Assembly (NCBI GenBank): GCA_905200905.1 | Contig: CAJKMA010000007.1 | Coordinates: forward strand, 1 to 64,000 | DNA: 64,000 bases | Direction: 5' to 3' | From: an uncultured Bacillota bacterium | Lineage (GTDB): Bacteria > Bacillota > Clostridia > Lachnospirales > Lachnospiraceae | Part shown: positions 48,617 through 58,038 of the stretch, piece by piece | How the letters are laid out: each line of letters starts with the position of its first letter | Position numbering within the stretch: the first letter of the stretch is position 1 | Program-made: the position numbers and the translations under genes | The notes under the pieces: model-generated | Told to the model about the DNA's origin: nothing | The model's input: only the letters and a program-made list of their open reading frames with translations | The model's database searches: none

Positions 48617-50459
48617 ATATCAGGTTTTAAAAGAAACATTTGGTTACACTACATTCCGACAGGGGCAGGAGAGACTGGTGGACAGTACACTTTCGGGGCG
48701 GGATGTGCTGGGAATCATGCCAACAGGAGCAGGAAAATCCATTTGTTTTCAGGTCCCAGCCCTATTGTTTCCTGGAATTACCATTGTAGTTTCCCCTTTG
48801 ATTTCTCTTATGAAGGACCAAGTGAGTGCATTAAATGCAGCAGGGATTCATGCAGCTTACATTAACAGTTCTCTCACAGAGAGGCAGTTTTACAAAGCTA
48901 TGGATTTTGCCCGCCAGGGGCGTTATAAGATTATTTATGCTGCACCAGAACGGCTCATGACAGAGTCTTTTTTGGCTCTCGCAAAGGAGGTTCCTATTTC
49001 CATGGTAGCTGTGGATGAGGCTCATTGTATTTCTCAGTGGGGACAGGATTTCCGCCCAAGCTATTTAAAAATTGTAGATTTTATCCAGCAGCTTCCAGTG
49101 CGTCCTGTTCTGGCTGCCTATACAGCAACCGCAACCAAGGCGGTAAAAGAGGATATTTTGTGTATTTTAGGACTACAAAATCCGGATGTATTAGTAACAG
49201 GATATGACCGGAAGAATTTGTATTTTGCAGTAGAGAAACCTAAAAATAAAAAGGAAGCGCTGTTGGAATATCTCAGAAAAAATCCAGAAAAAAGTGGTGT
49301 TATTTACTGCAATACCAGGAAGACAGTAGAGGAGGTCCACCAACAACTAGTGCAGGCAGGCTATCCGGCTGTGCGGTATCACGCTGGACTTTCGGAGGGA
49401 GAGAAAAAACAAAACCAGGAGGATTTTATTTACGATGCAGCGCCCATTATGGTGGCAACCAATGCATTTGGCATGGGAATTGACAAGTCTAATGTGCGGT
49501 TTGTCATTCATTATAATATGCCAAAAGATATTGAAAGCTATTACCAGGAGGCAGGAAGAGCAGGACGGGATGGGGAGCCAGGAGAGTGCATTCTCTATTA
49601 TAGTGGACAAGATGTGAAGACCAATGAATTTCTCATTGAGCAGCAAGTCAAGAACGAAGAATTAGGAAGAGAGGAACAAGAAGTAATACGGGAACGGAAT
49701 TATGAGCGTCTTCGGAAAATGACTTTCTATTGTTTTACTAATGAGTGTCTTAGGGATTATATTCTTCGGTATTTTGGAGAATATGGAGGAAATTATTGTG
49801 GAAATTGTAGGAGTTGTCTTACAGAATTCCAGGATGTGGATGTGACAGAAGAAGCGTCAGGCATCCTGAATATGGTGGTTACCAGTGGACAGCGGTATGG
49901 TATTCAGGCTGTAATTGATGCAGTACATGGTTCAGACAGCGCAAAGGTGCGACAGTTTGGACTTCAGGAAAACTCGTATTATGGAGTACTGAAAGATAGA
50001 ACCATTGTGCGTCTCCGTCAGATTTTAAATGATTTGCTGGTAAAAGAATATTTGTGGCTTACGCCAGGAGATTATCCGGTGTTAAAACTAGGGGAAAAAG
50101 GCAGAGAATTTCTGCAAGAAGGAGACAGAGTACAGGTATTTTTGAAATTGCCCAAAGAGCAGGAAAAGGCAGAAAACAAACAAAAAGTTCAGAAGAAACG
50201 GGCAGTGGAAAATGTGAAATATCCAGAATTATTTGAGATTCTCCGGCAGTACCGTTATCAAATGGCGCAGAAAGCACATATTCCTCCTTACATCATTTTT
50301 TCAGATAAGACTTTACGGGAAATGAGCACTTATCTGCCTGTAAACAGGGAGGAAATGCTCGAAATCAATGGTGTGGGAACCAGTAAATATGAAAAGTACG
50401 GAAAAGCCTTTGAAAATTTGATTCAAGACTTTATCTACAATAAGAATATAGAAAAATAG
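48609..50459 (+). CDS. recQ: ATP-dependent DNA helicase RecQ
   Basis: A 616-residue superfamily 2 helicase. Motif 0 FRQGQERLVDSTL, Walker A GIMPTGAGKSICFQ (K43), DEAH box AVDEAHCISQWGQDFRPSY, motif V/VI region FGMGIDKSNVRFVIHY and YYQEAGRAGRDGEPGE. The RQC zinc site is CFTNECLRDYILRYFGEYGGNYCGNCRSC, followed by a winged helix, and the C-terminal HRDC domain runs from ~residue 535 (LFEILRQYRYQMAQKAHIPPYIIFSDKTLREM). It unwinds recombination and fork intermediates. Length and domain order are normal. Confidence 0.95.
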   Translation: MDKYQVLKETFGYTTFRQGQERLVDSTLSGRDVLGIMPTGAGKSICFQVPALLFPGITIVVSPLISLMKDQVSALNAAGIHAAYINSSLTERQFYKAMDFARQGRYKIIYAAPERLMTESFLALAKEVPISMVAVDEAHCISQWGQDFRPSYLKIVDFIQQLPVRPVLAAYTATATKAVKEDILCILGLQNPDVLVTGYDRKNLYFAVEKPKNKKEALLEYLRKNPEKSGVIYCNTRKTVEEVHQQLVQAGYPAVRYHAGLSEGEKKQNQEDFIYDAAPIMVATNAFGMGIDKSNVRFVIHYNMPKDIESYYQEAGRAGRDGEPGECILYYSGQDVKTNEFLIEQQVKNEELGREEQEVIRERNYERLRKMTFYCFTNECLRDYILRYFGEYGGNYCGNCRSCLTEFQDVDVTEEASGILNMVVTSGQRYGIQAVIDAVHGSDSAKVRQFGLQENSYYGVLKDRTIVRLRQILNDLLVKEYLWLTPGDYPVLKLGEKGREFLQEGDRVQVFLKLPKEQEKAENKQKVQKKRAVENVKYPELFEILRQYRYQMAQKAHIPPYIIFSDKTLREMSTYLPVNREEMLEINGVGTSKYEKYGKAFENLIQDFIYNKNIEK

Positions 50460-50468
50460 AGGGAGAAA

Positions 50469-51797
50469 ATGGACAAGGAATATTTAATACGAGAAAAGCC
50501 TTTAAAGGCGCTTTTGATTTTTGCTTTTCCTATGATTGTAGGAAATTTGTTTCAGCAGTTTTATACCATGGTAGACTCTGTGGTAGTAGGAAGGTTTGTG
50601 GGAGAACATGCTCTTGCAGCAGTTGGGGCATCTTATTCCCTTACCAATGTGTTTATATCCATTGCCATTGGAGGGGGTGTAGGAGCTTCTGTCCTTACCA
50701 GTCGATACTTTGGATCCAGAGACTATAAGAAAATGAAAATCTCTGTGACCACAGCGCTTCTTTCTTTTTTGGTGGTGAGTTTGGTTCTTGGAAGTGTAGG
50801 TTTTTGTTTCGGAAAAGAAATCATGGTGCTTTTAAATACGCCGGCCAATATTTTAAAACAGGCTACAGAATATTTGAATATTTATTTTATAGGATTGCCT
50901 TTTTTGTTTATGTATAACGTTCTGTCCGCCATGTTCAATGCTTTGGGAAGATCTAAGATACCTCTGTTTCTGCTGATTTTTTCTTCCTTATTTAACATTG
51001 TGCTGGATGTAGTGTTAGTTCGTAGCTTCTCCATGGGAGTAGCGGGGGTGGCCTGGGCGACACTTGTTGCACAGGGGATTTCAGCAGTGGTGGCATTTTT
51101 TATTTTTGTAAGAGAAATGAGACAGTATCAGGGAGAAAAGGGTGACATTCATTTTGATAAGAGAGAATTTTGCGAAATGAGCAGAATCGCTCTGCCTTCC
51201 ATTCTCCAACAGTCTACGGTTTCTATTGGAATGATGCTGGTGCAGTCCGTGGTCAATAGCTTTGGGGCAGAAATGTTGGCTGGCTTTTCCGCTACTATGA
51301 GGATTGAGAGTATTTGTATTGTACCAATGGCAGCTATGGGAAATGTGATTTCTTCCTTTACCGCACAAAATCTAGGTGCGGGTAAAAAGGACAGGGTAGT
51401 GAAAGGTTATCATACAGGATATGGAATTGTGTTTGGGTTTGGAGTTATCCTGTGCGTGATTTTGGAATTTTTCTATGAGCCTCTTATTAAAATGTTTTTG
51501 GGGGAAGATGGAACGGTCCTGGCTATGAGTACCGGAACAGATTACCTACGGTTTATTGGATGGTTTTTTACTTTTATTGGTTTGAAAATGATTACAGATG
51601 GATTACTAAGAGGGGCAGGAGATATGAAAATGTTTACTGTGGCAAATCTAGTGAATCTTAGCATCAGAGTGATTATGGCAGTAACTTTGGCACCATGTTT
51701 TGGAATTGCTATGGTGTGGTATGCAGTGCCTATTGGATGGGCAGCCAATTATACTATTTCTTTCCTGGAATATAGAACCGGAAAGTGGAAAAAGTAA
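50469..51797 (+). CDS. MATE-family efflux transporter
   Basis: A 442-residue inner-membrane antiporter with twelve hydrophobic helices in two homologous halves. PLKALLIFAFPMIVGNLFQQFYTMVDSVVVGRFVGEHALAAVGASYSL is the classic MATE N-terminus, and the second half opens with ALPSILQQSTVSIGMMLVQSVVNSFG. It exports drugs or metabolites in exchange for Na+ or H+. It starts 9 bp after recQ with AGGGAG, so it is probably co-transcribed. Substrate unknown. Confidence 0.92.
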   Translation: MDKEYLIREKPLKALLIFAFPMIVGNLFQQFYTMVDSVVVGRFVGEHALAAVGASYSLTNVFISIAIGGGVGASVLTSRYFGSRDYKKMKISVTTALLSFLVVSLVLGSVGFCFGKEIMVLLNTPANILKQATEYLNIYFIGLPFLFMYNVLSAMFNALGRSKIPLFLLIFSSLFNIVLDVVLVRSFSMGVAGVAWATLVAQGISAVVAFFIFVREMRQYQGEKGDIHFDKREFCEMSRIALPSILQQSTVSIGMMLVQSVVNSFGAEMLAGFSATMRIESICIVPMAAMGNVISSFTAQNLGAGKKDRVVKGYHTGYGIVFGFGVILCVILEFFYEPLIKMFLGEDGTVLAMSTGTDYLRFIGWFFTFIGLKMITDGLLRGAGDMKMFTVANLVNLSIRVIMAVTLAPCFGIAMVWYAVPIGWAANYTISFLEYRTGKWKK

Positions 51798-51851
51798 CAT
51801 ATAGCTTAGGGCGTCAGGCATAAACATGTAAAAAGCCCACGGAGCAGTACC

Positions 51852-52379
51852 TTGAAGATTTTAATGTTTTTATCAGAAATCAGTATCCCTCTTATTTTAT
51901 TTTATATTGTAGGGTTCGGAATCCTTATGAAGTGTAAGGTGTACGAGGAATTTGTAAAAGGCGCAAAAGATGGATTGAAAACAGTGGTGGGGATTTTGCC
52001 TACTCTGATTGGTCTTATGGTGGCAGTAGGTGTACTTAGGGCCTCTGGTTTTTTGGAGATGCTTGGAAAAGTACTGGGACAGCTTACTGGTCCCATAGGC
52101 TTTCCGGCGGAGTTGGTACCTCTTACCATTGTACGGATGTTTTCCTCCAGTGCTGCCACAGGACTTGTTCTGGATATTTTTAGGGAATTTGGTACAGATT
52201 CCAGAATCGGACTCATTGCGTCCATTATGATGTCATGCACAGAAACTATTTTTTATACGGTTTCTGTGTATTTTATTGCGGCAAAAGTACATAAGACCCG
52301 TCATACTATTCCTGGAGCTTTGATAGCTACTATGGCAGGAATTGTGGTGAGTGTTTTACTTGCAGGAATTATGGTGTGA
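51852..52379 (+). CDS. spmB: Spore maturation protein SpmB-like (nucleoside recognition domain)
   Basis: A 175-residue membrane protein starting at a TTG (GGAG 8 nt upstream), MKILMFLSEISIPLILFYIVGFGILM, closely matching SpmB N-termini. It keeps the gate-domain pattern VYEEFVKGAKDGLKTVVGILPTLIGLMVAVGVLRASG and GFPAELVPLTIVRMFSSSAATGLVLD. SpmB contributes to spore core dehydration. Its usual partner spmA is not next to it here. A short leader separates it from the MATE gene, and no terminator is seen between them. Confidence 0.85.
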   Translation: MKILMFLSEISIPLILFYIVGFGILMKCKVYEEFVKGAKDGLKTVVGILPTLIGLMVAVGVLRASGFLEMLGKVLGQLTGPIGFPAELVPLTIVRMFSSSAATGLVLDIFREFGTDSRIGLIASIMMSCTETIFYTVSVYFIAAKVHKTRHTIPGALIATMAGIVVSVLLAGIMV

Positions 52380-52388
52380 GAAAGATGC

Positions 52389-52418
52389 TTGACAAATAAT
52401 GCTTTGAAATGCTAATAT
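52389..52418 (+). promoter_or_regulatory. Sigma-A promoter of the histidine operon
   Basis: TTGACA (52389-52394), 18-bp spacer, TAATAT (52413-52418), ~30 bp before hisZ. The leader is too short for a T-box or attenuator peptide. Confidence 0.7.
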
Positions 52419-52448
52419 GGTAGCACACTAAAGTAAGGGGATAAATAT

Positions 52449-53639
52449 ATGAAATATTATGATAAAATTACACCAGACGGAACCAGGGATTTGCTTTTTA
52501 GCGAATGTGACCAGCGGTCCCAGGTGACAAAAACCTTAAAGGATTTGTTTGATACACAGGGATATCGAAGAGTTATGACACCGGCGTTAGAATTTTATGA
52601 TGTTTTTGGAAAAGCTGCCAAATACCTGCCAAAAGAGACTATGTATAAACTTACAGATGCCAAAGGACGTCTTATGGTGCTGTGTCCAGATTGTACGGTT
52701 CCTGTAGCCAGGCTTACTGCCACCAGATTAAAAGGAATGCTGAAACCTATCCGTATTTATTATAACCGGAATATTTATAGAGGATTTCCTAAGAGAAAGA
52801 GCAGGAGTGTAGAAATTAATCAGGTGGGGATTGAGCTTATTGGAGGTTCTACAGTGCGAAGTGACCTGGAGGTGATTGAACTGGCTGCAAGAAGCCTTGA
52901 AAAAATCAGTCAGGGCGGCTACCGGCTAGAGCTTTGCCATATTGGATATTTCAAAGCTATTATGGATAGTCTGGATGCAGATGAAGACACCAAGGAAGAA
53001 ATCAGGCTTTTGATTGAGCAAAAAAATTATGCAAGTCTTACAGATATTCTTGGAAAGGCAAAAGAGAATAGGGCTGCCAGGGCCCTACGGAAACTGCCAA
53101 GGCTTTTTGGAGGAGAAGAAGTTTTTGAGAAGGCATATGAGTTGTTTGATGAAAATGGAGCCAGGGAGTGTCTGGACTATCTAAAAAGTATATATGAATA
53201 TCTTCAAGAATTAGGACTTGGAGATAAGGTGATGATTGATTTAGGGCTGGTGAACCTGGCAGAATATTATACAGGAGTTATTTTTCGAGGCTATTGCAAT
53301 GGAATTGGAGAGCAAGTTCTATCAGGAGGAAGATATGACAATTTGCTGGGACAGTTTGGGGAAGATTATGGTTCTATTGGATTCGGGCTTAATGTAGATT
53401 TAGCCAGCCAAAAAGTAAAACCAGCACCAGATCCTGTACCGGAAATTCTAGTTTTCGCTCAGCACCTAGCTCATGTGCCTGCCAGTGTCCATTACAGAAA
53501 AGGATTGGAGGAACAGGGGATTTTATCGGAGAACAGTGTTTTTGATACCTTGGAAGAAACACTAGAGTATGCCAAGAAAAAGAGAATCCCAAAGGTGCAT
53601 GTGATAGGGGAGGAAATCAGAGAATATGAGACCAATTAG
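52449..53639 (+). CDS. hisZ: ATP phosphoribosyltransferase regulatory subunit
   Basis: A 396-residue HisRS-like protein without synthetase function. It opens TPDGTRDLLFSECDQRSQVTKTLKDLFDTQGYRRVMTPALEFYD and has the class II-like PDCTVPVARLTATRL, RGFPKRKSRSVEINQVGIELIGG and GGRYDNLLGQFGEDYGSIGFGLNVD motifs, but no anticodon-binding domain. HisZ is required by the short form of HisG, which is encoded next and overlaps by 14 bp. Confidence 0.93.
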   Translation: MKYYDKITPDGTRDLLFSECDQRSQVTKTLKDLFDTQGYRRVMTPALEFYDVFGKAAKYLPKETMYKLTDAKGRLMVLCPDCTVPVARLTATRLKGMLKPIRIYYNRNIYRGFPKRKSRSVEINQVGIELIGGSTVRSDLEVIELAARSLEKISQGGYRLELCHIGYFKAIMDSLDADEDTKEEIRLLIEQKNYASLTDILGKAKENRAARALRKLPRLFGGEEVFEKAYELFDENGARECLDYLKSIYEYLQELGLGDKVMIDLGLVNLAEYYTGVIFRGYCNGIGEQVLSGGRYDNLLGQFGEDYGSIGFGLNVDLASQKVKPAPDPVPEILVFAQHLAHVPASVHYRKGLEEQGILSENSVFDTLEETLEYAKKKRIPKVHVIGEEIREYETN

Positions 53640-54264
53640 AATTGCCCTGACGAAGGGCCGTCTGGAGGAGAAAACCGTAGAAATGCTGGAGCGTATGGGA
53701 TATGATTGTGCCAGTGTTAGAGAAAAAGGAAGAAAATTGATTCTGCCTGTGGGAGATGGAAACCTGGAACTTGTTCTGGCAAAGGCAGCAGATGTGGTTA
53801 CTTATGTCGAAACCGGCGTTTGTGATATGGGAGTGGTAGGAAAAGATACCATTATGGAAAAGGGAGGCACCTTTTACGAAATCGCAGATTTAGGATTTGG
53901 AAAATGTCGTTTTGCACTGGCTTCTGTAAAGGGAATGGAAGTGTATCGTGGTTATCATACCAGAACCATTGCCAGTAAATATATGAATGTGGCGAAGCGT
54001 TTTTTTGAAAGTAAGAATATGGATATTAATTTGGTGAAGATTGAGGGCTCTGTGGAGCTGGCTCCGGTTTTGGGGCTGGCGGATGCCATTGTGGATATTG
54101 TGGAGACTGGTACTACGCTGAAAGAAAATGGGCTGGAAGTCATAGAAGATATCTGTCCTGTGAGTGCAAGGTTGATTGTAAATATTGCTAGTATGAAGTT
54201 AAGAAAGGCAGAGGTCGAAGCGTTCATTCAAAAGGTAGAAGCAGATGTAAAAAGCAGAGTGTGA
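53626..54264 (+). CDS. hisG: ATP phosphoribosyltransferase, short catalytic subunit
   Basis: A 212-residue HisG of the short type lacking the regulatory ACT-like domain. RIALTKGRLEEKTVEMLERMGYD is the family start, GVCDMGVVGKDTIMEKG and VELAPVLGLADAIVDIVETGTTLKENGL are the phosphoribosyl-binding motifs. It catalyses the first committed step, ATP plus PRPP to PR-ATP, in complex with HisZ. Feedback by histidine should act through HisZ. Confidence 0.95.
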   Translation: MRPIRIALTKGRLEEKTVEMLERMGYDCASVREKGRKLILPVGDGNLELVLAKAADVVTYVETGVCDMGVVGKDTIMEKGGTFYEIADLGFGKCRFALASVKGMEVYRGYHTRTIASKYMNVAKRFFESKNMDINLVKIEGSVELAPVLGLADAIVDIVETGTTLKENGLEVIEDICPVSARLIVNIASMKLRKAEVEAFIQKVEADVKSRV

Positions 54265-54277
54265 GAGGTGTGGGAAT

Positions 54278-55327
54278 ATGTACAAGATACCAGAGCGATT
54301 AAAAAATATAGAGTGTTATAATCCAGTAACAAAGCCTTTTCGGATTCGTCTGGATGCTAACGAGAGTTTCCTGGATTTGCCGGATTCCATTCGCACAGAA
54401 GTGGCAAAAGCAGTATCAGACATTGACTTTAACCGTTATCCAGACCCTATGGCAGAAGAACTTTGTGAGAAGTTTGGGGAATTTTTTCAGATAAAACCTC
54501 AGCTTCTTACTGCCGGAAATGGCTCAGATGAGCTTATTTCTTTGATTGTTCTGAATTTTTTGGAAAAAGGAGATACTATGTTGACCGTGATGCCGGATTT
54601 CTCCATGTATGGATTTTATGCCAATGCCATAGGAGTTAGAGTAGAAGCTGTGGAAAAAGAGGAAGATATGGCGCTGTCTGCTGTCCAGGTAATAAAACAG
54701 GCCAGAGAAAAGAAGGCAAGACTGGTGATTTTCTCCAATCCTTGTAACCCTACAGCTTTTGTGGCAAAACGGGAGGATATTTTGCAGATTGTAGAACAGC
54801 TGGATGCATTAGTGGTAGTGGATGAGGCTTATATGGATTTTTCAGAAGGTTCGGTTTTATCAGAAATTGAACAATATGAGAATCTAATCGTGCTGAAAAC
54901 TTTTTCCAAAGCATTTGGAATGGCAGCCATACGCCTTGGATTTGCAGCAGCCAATGAGAGCCTTACCAGGATTTTAAGAGGAGTGAAATCTCCCTATAAT
55001 GTGAATTCCATGACACAGGCAGTTGGCTGTGTGCTTTTGAAGCATCCAGATTATTTACAGCAGTGTATAGAGAAAATTTGCAGTTCCAGGGAGGACTTAT
55101 ATGAGAAATTAAAGAAATTAGAAGAGAATAAGCAGGAAATAGAAAAAGTGTATGCTACGAGTACGAATTTTGTTTATCTGAAAGTCCAGAATGCTGAGAA
55201 GATTTTCAAGAAGCTACAGGAACAGGGAATTTCCATTCGGTACATGAATGGATATTTACGAGTGACAGCAGGCTCCCCAGAAGAAAATCAGGAGGTTGTT
55301 TCGGCACTGGAAGAGTTGTTAGCCTAA
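54278..55327 (+). CDS. hisC: Histidinol-phosphate aminotransferase
   Basis: A 349-residue PLP-dependent class I/II aminotransferase. IRLDANESFLDLPDSI near the N-terminus, GNGSDELISLIVLNFLEKGD, FSNPCNPTAFV, VVVDEAYMDFS and the PLP-lysine motif LKTFSKAFGMAAIRLGFA identify HisC. It converts imidazole acetol phosphate to histidinol phosphate. It occupies the place between hisG and hisB where hisD sits in many Firmicutes operons. Confidence 0.94.
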   Translation: MYKIPERLKNIECYNPVTKPFRIRLDANESFLDLPDSIRTEVAKAVSDIDFNRYPDPMAEELCEKFGEFFQIKPQLLTAGNGSDELISLIVLNFLEKGDTMLTVMPDFSMYGFYANAIGVRVEAVEKEEDMALSAVQVIKQAREKKARLVIFSNPCNPTAFVAKREDILQIVEQLDALVVVDEAYMDFSEGSVLSEIEQYENLIVLKTFSKAFGMAAIRLGFAAANESLTRILRGVKSPYNVNSMTQAVGCVLLKHPDYLQQCIEKICSSREDLYEKLKKLEENKQEIEKVYATSTNFVYLKVQNAEKIFKKLQEQGISIRYMNGYLRVTAGSPEENQEVVSALEELLA

Positions 55328-55341
55328 AGGAGGTGTTTCCC

Positions 55342-55920
55342 ATGCGCATGGGGCAGATAGAGAGAAATACAAAAGAAACTCAGATTATGCTTTCCTGGAA
55401 TCTAGATGGACAAGGGCTCTATGAGGGAACTTGTGGAGTGGGATTTTTTGATCATATGATGCAGGCATTTTGCGTACATGGAGGATTTGATATTCAACTT
55501 TCCATGCAAGGAGATTTAGAAGTGGACTGCCATCACAGCATTGAGGATTTAGGAATCGTTATGGGCATGGCTCTTCATCAGGCTTTAGGAAATAAGGCTG
55601 GTATCAGACGATACGGAAGTTTTTATATTCCCATGGATGAAGCATTGGGGTTTTGCGCCCTGGATGTAAGTGGAAGGGCTTTTTTGGTTTTTGATACAGT
55701 ATATGTCAATCCATCGCTGGGAACATTGGATTGCTGCATGGTAAAAGAATTTTTTCGGGCATTGGCTTTTCAGGCAGGGATAACCCTGCATTTGAAAACC
55801 TTGTATGGGGAGAATGACCACCATAAAACAGAGGCATTGTTTAAAGCCTTTGCCCATGCATTAAAAGAGGCAGTAACCAGGACAGGAGAAGGTGTGCTTT
55901 CCTCGAAAGGAGTGTTGTAA
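55342..55920 (+). CDS. hisB: Imidazoleglycerol-phosphate dehydratase
   Basis: From the ATG at 55342 (AAGGAGGT 8 nt upstream) this gives 192 residues, normal for the monofunctional enzyme. Metal-binding motifs are GFFDHMMQAFCVHGGFD, VDCHHSIEDLGIVMG and ENDHHKTEALFKAFAHAL. The manganese enzyme dehydrates imidazole glycerol phosphate. The GTG at 55333 overlaps the ribosome site and is rejected as start. The stop overlaps hisH by one base. Confidence 0.95.
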   Translation: MRMGQIERNTKETQIMLSWNLDGQGLYEGTCGVGFFDHMMQAFCVHGGFDIQLSMQGDLEVDCHHSIEDLGIVMGMALHQALGNKAGIRRYGSFYIPMDEALGFCALDVSGRAFLVFDTVYVNPSLGTLDCCMVKEFFRALAFQAGITLHLKTLYGENDHHKTEALFKAFAHALKEAVTRTGEGVLSSKGVL

Positions 55921-56525
55921 TGATTGCAGTAATTGATTATGGAGCAGGGAATCTGTTTAGTGTGAAAAATGCTCTGGATTTTCTAGGAGTGGAAAACTGT
56001 ATAGCAAAAGACGCGGAAACGATTCAAAAGGCAGATGGAATGATTCTTCCTGGTGTGGGGGCATTTCCAGATGCTATGGAAAAGTTAAAGGAAAAGAACA
56101 TGGTTTCTGTACTATGTGAGGAAGCAACAAAAAAGCCTCTTCTTGGAATCTGTCTGGGTATGCAGTTATTATTTGAAAGCAGCTGTGAATTTGGAGAAAC
56201 CAGAGGGCTGGAATTAATTCCAGGCCATGTAGTACCTATTCATGCAAAAAATCTAAAAATACCTCATATGGGATGGAATGATTTAAAAATTCTTCATCCC
56301 TGTGCTATGACCCAGGGGATAGAAGAGCATACATATATGTATTTTGTACACTCTTTTAGGGCGGATACAGAGGATGATTATATTTCCTGTTATACTGAGT
56401 ATGGAGAACAGATACCGGCTCTGGTTCATAAAGGATTGGTTTATGGAACCCAGTATCATCCGGAAAAAAGTGGAGCAAGAGGACTGAAGATGTTGGAAAA
56501 TTTCGCAAGGTTGGTGGAGAAATGA
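55920..56525 (+). CDS. hisH: Imidazole glycerol phosphate synthase, glutaminase subunit
   Basis: A 201-residue class I glutamine amidotransferase. VIDYGAGNLFSVKNALDFLG, oxyanion region GMILPGVGAFPDAM, nucleophile elbow LLGICLGMQLLFE (Cys) and GTQYHPEKSG (His-Glu) complete the triad. It feeds ammonia to HisF. Overlaps hisB by 1 bp and hisA by 4 bp. Confidence 0.95.
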   Translation: MIAVIDYGAGNLFSVKNALDFLGVENCIAKDAETIQKADGMILPGVGAFPDAMEKLKEKNMVSVLCEEATKKPLLGICLGMQLLFESSCEFGETRGLELIPGHVVPIHAKNLKIPHMGWNDLKILHPCAMTQGIEEHTYMYFVHSFRADTEDDYISCYTEYGEQIPALVHKGLVYGTQYHPEKSGARGLKMLENFARLVEK

Positions 56526-57238
56526 TTATATTACCTGCAATTGATATAAAGGACAAAGCCTGTGTCCGGCTAGTAAAAGGAGATTATAATACTGCCTGTA
56601 AGGTGGCAGAGAATCCATTTGAAACAGCCGGGACTTTTGCACAGGCAGGAGCTAAGTGGATTCATATGGTAGATTTAAATGGCGCTAAGGAAGCCTGTCC
56701 GGTGAATCAGGATATTTTTATAAAAGTAGCAGCAGAATCTGGGATGAAAGTGGAACTTGGAGGAGGAATTCGGGACATGAAAACCATAGAGTGGTATTTG
56801 TCCAGGGGAGTTTCCAGACTTATTCTCGGTTCTGCAGCCGTGAAAAATCCTGGCTTGGTAAAAGAAGCGGTAAAAGAGTTTGGAAGCCAGATTGCAGTAG
56901 GGATTGATGCCAGAAATGGCATGGTGGCTACAGAAGGATGGTTGGAAAACAGTTCGGTGTGTTATCTGGAACTGGCTATGGAAATGGAACAGGCTGGGGT
57001 AAAGACCATAATTTATACGGATATTTCCAGGGATGGAACTCTAAAAGGGGTAAACTTGGAACAGTTGGAGCATTTAAATGAGACGGTGTCCTGCCAGATT
57101 ATTGCCAGTGGAGGGGTGCATTCGCTGGAAGATATTCAGGCATGTCGGGACTTGGGACTTTATGGATGCATTTGTGGCAAAGCTCTTTACTCAGGAAAAT
57201 TGGATTTAAAGGAAGCTATAGAAAAGGCAGGTGGGTGA
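56522..57238 (+). CDS. hisA: Phosphoribosylformimino-5-aminoimidazole carboxamide ribotide isomerase
   Basis: A 238-residue TIM-barrel isomerase. ILPAIDIKDKACVRLVKGDY carries the first catalytic aspartate, VELGGGIRDMKTIEWYLSRGVSRLILGSAAVKNP and IIYTDISRDGTLKGVNLEQL (second catalytic aspartate) and ASGGVHSLEDI follow. Overlaps hisH by 4 bp. Confidence 0.95.
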   Translation: MIILPAIDIKDKACVRLVKGDYNTACKVAENPFETAGTFAQAGAKWIHMVDLNGAKEACPVNQDIFIKVAAESGMKVELGGGIRDMKTIEWYLSRGVSRLILGSAAVKNPGLVKEAVKEFGSQIAVGIDARNGMVATEGWLENSSVCYLELAMEMEQAGVKTIIYTDISRDGTLKGVNLEQLEHLNETVSCQIIASGGVHSLEDIQACRDLGLYGCICGKALYSGKLDLKEAIEKAGG

Positions 57239-57239
57239 A

Positions 57240-57998
57240 ATGCTTGCAAAAAGGATTATTCCCTGTTTAGATGTGCGGGATGGCAAAGTGGTAAAAGGTG
57301 TCAATTTTGTAGGGATTCGGGAAGTCGGGGAGCCCGTGGAATGTGCTATGGAATATGAGCGACAAGGGGCAGATGAAATCTGTTTTCTGGATATTACAGC
57401 TACCCATGAAGGAAGACACACCATGGTAGACGTGGTAAAAAAGACCGCAGAGCATGTATTTATTCCATTGACTGTGGGAGGCGGTATTGGCAGTGTGGAA
57501 GATTTCAGAGAAATTCTCAGGGCAGGAGCTGATAAAGTTTCGGTAAATTCCGCGGCTGTGAAAAATCCAGAACTAATCTCTCAGGCAGCAGAAATTTTTG
57601 GGAGTCAGTGTGTTGTAGTTGCTATTGACGCCAAGAGAGATGAAAAAGGACAGTTTCATGTGGTAATACATGGAGGAAGAAAGGATACAGGGCTTGATGT
57701 TGCAGAATGGGCGAAAAAATGCCAGGAACTGGGAGCCGGAGAAATTCTTCTGACCTCTATGGATACAGATGGATGCAAAAGAGGTTTCGACTTGGAACTT
57801 CTTCAGGCTGTGTGCAGTGTAGTAAACATTCCTGTGATTGCCAGTGGTGGGTGTGGAAAATTGGAACATTTTTCCCAGGTGTTTGAAGAAACTGAGGCAG
57901 ATGCAGCTTTGGCAGCTTCCTTGTTTCACTTCCGAGAACTAACAGTGAAAGAAGTAAAAGAGCATATGGCAGAACATAAGATTCCAGTTCGTATATAA
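57240..57998 (+). CDS. hisF: Imidazole glycerol phosphate synthase, cyclase subunit
   Basis: From the ATG at 57240 this gives 252 residues. MLAKRIIPCLDVRDGKVVKGVNFVG, FLDITATHEGR, LTVGGGIGSVEDFREILRAGADKVSVNSAAVKNP and LLTSMDTDGCKRGFDLELL are diagnostic of HisF, including the catalytic aspartates. It forms imidazole glycerol phosphate and AICAR with HisH. A GTG at 57231 is in frame, but the AGGTGGGTGAA ahead of 57240 favours the ATG. Confidence 0.95.
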   Translation: MLAKRIIPCLDVRDGKVVKGVNFVGIREVGEPVECAMEYERQGADEICFLDITATHEGRHTMVDVVKKTAEHVFIPLTVGGGIGSVEDFREILRAGADKVSVNSAAVKNPELISQAAEIFGSQCVVVAIDAKRDEKGQFHVVIHGGRKDTGLDVAEWAKKCQELGAGEILLTSMDTDGCKRGFDLELLQAVCSVVNIPVIASGGCGKLEHFSQVFEETEADAALAASLFHFRELTVKEVKEHMAEHKIPVRI

Positions 57999-58038
57999 AA
58001 CAACAGAATAGAAAAAATAGGAGGAAACTCAAAAACTT

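Noticed and set aside
52419..52448. Possible attenuator or T-box before the histidine operon
   Set aside because: Only ~30 nt separate the -10 from hisZ, too short for either.
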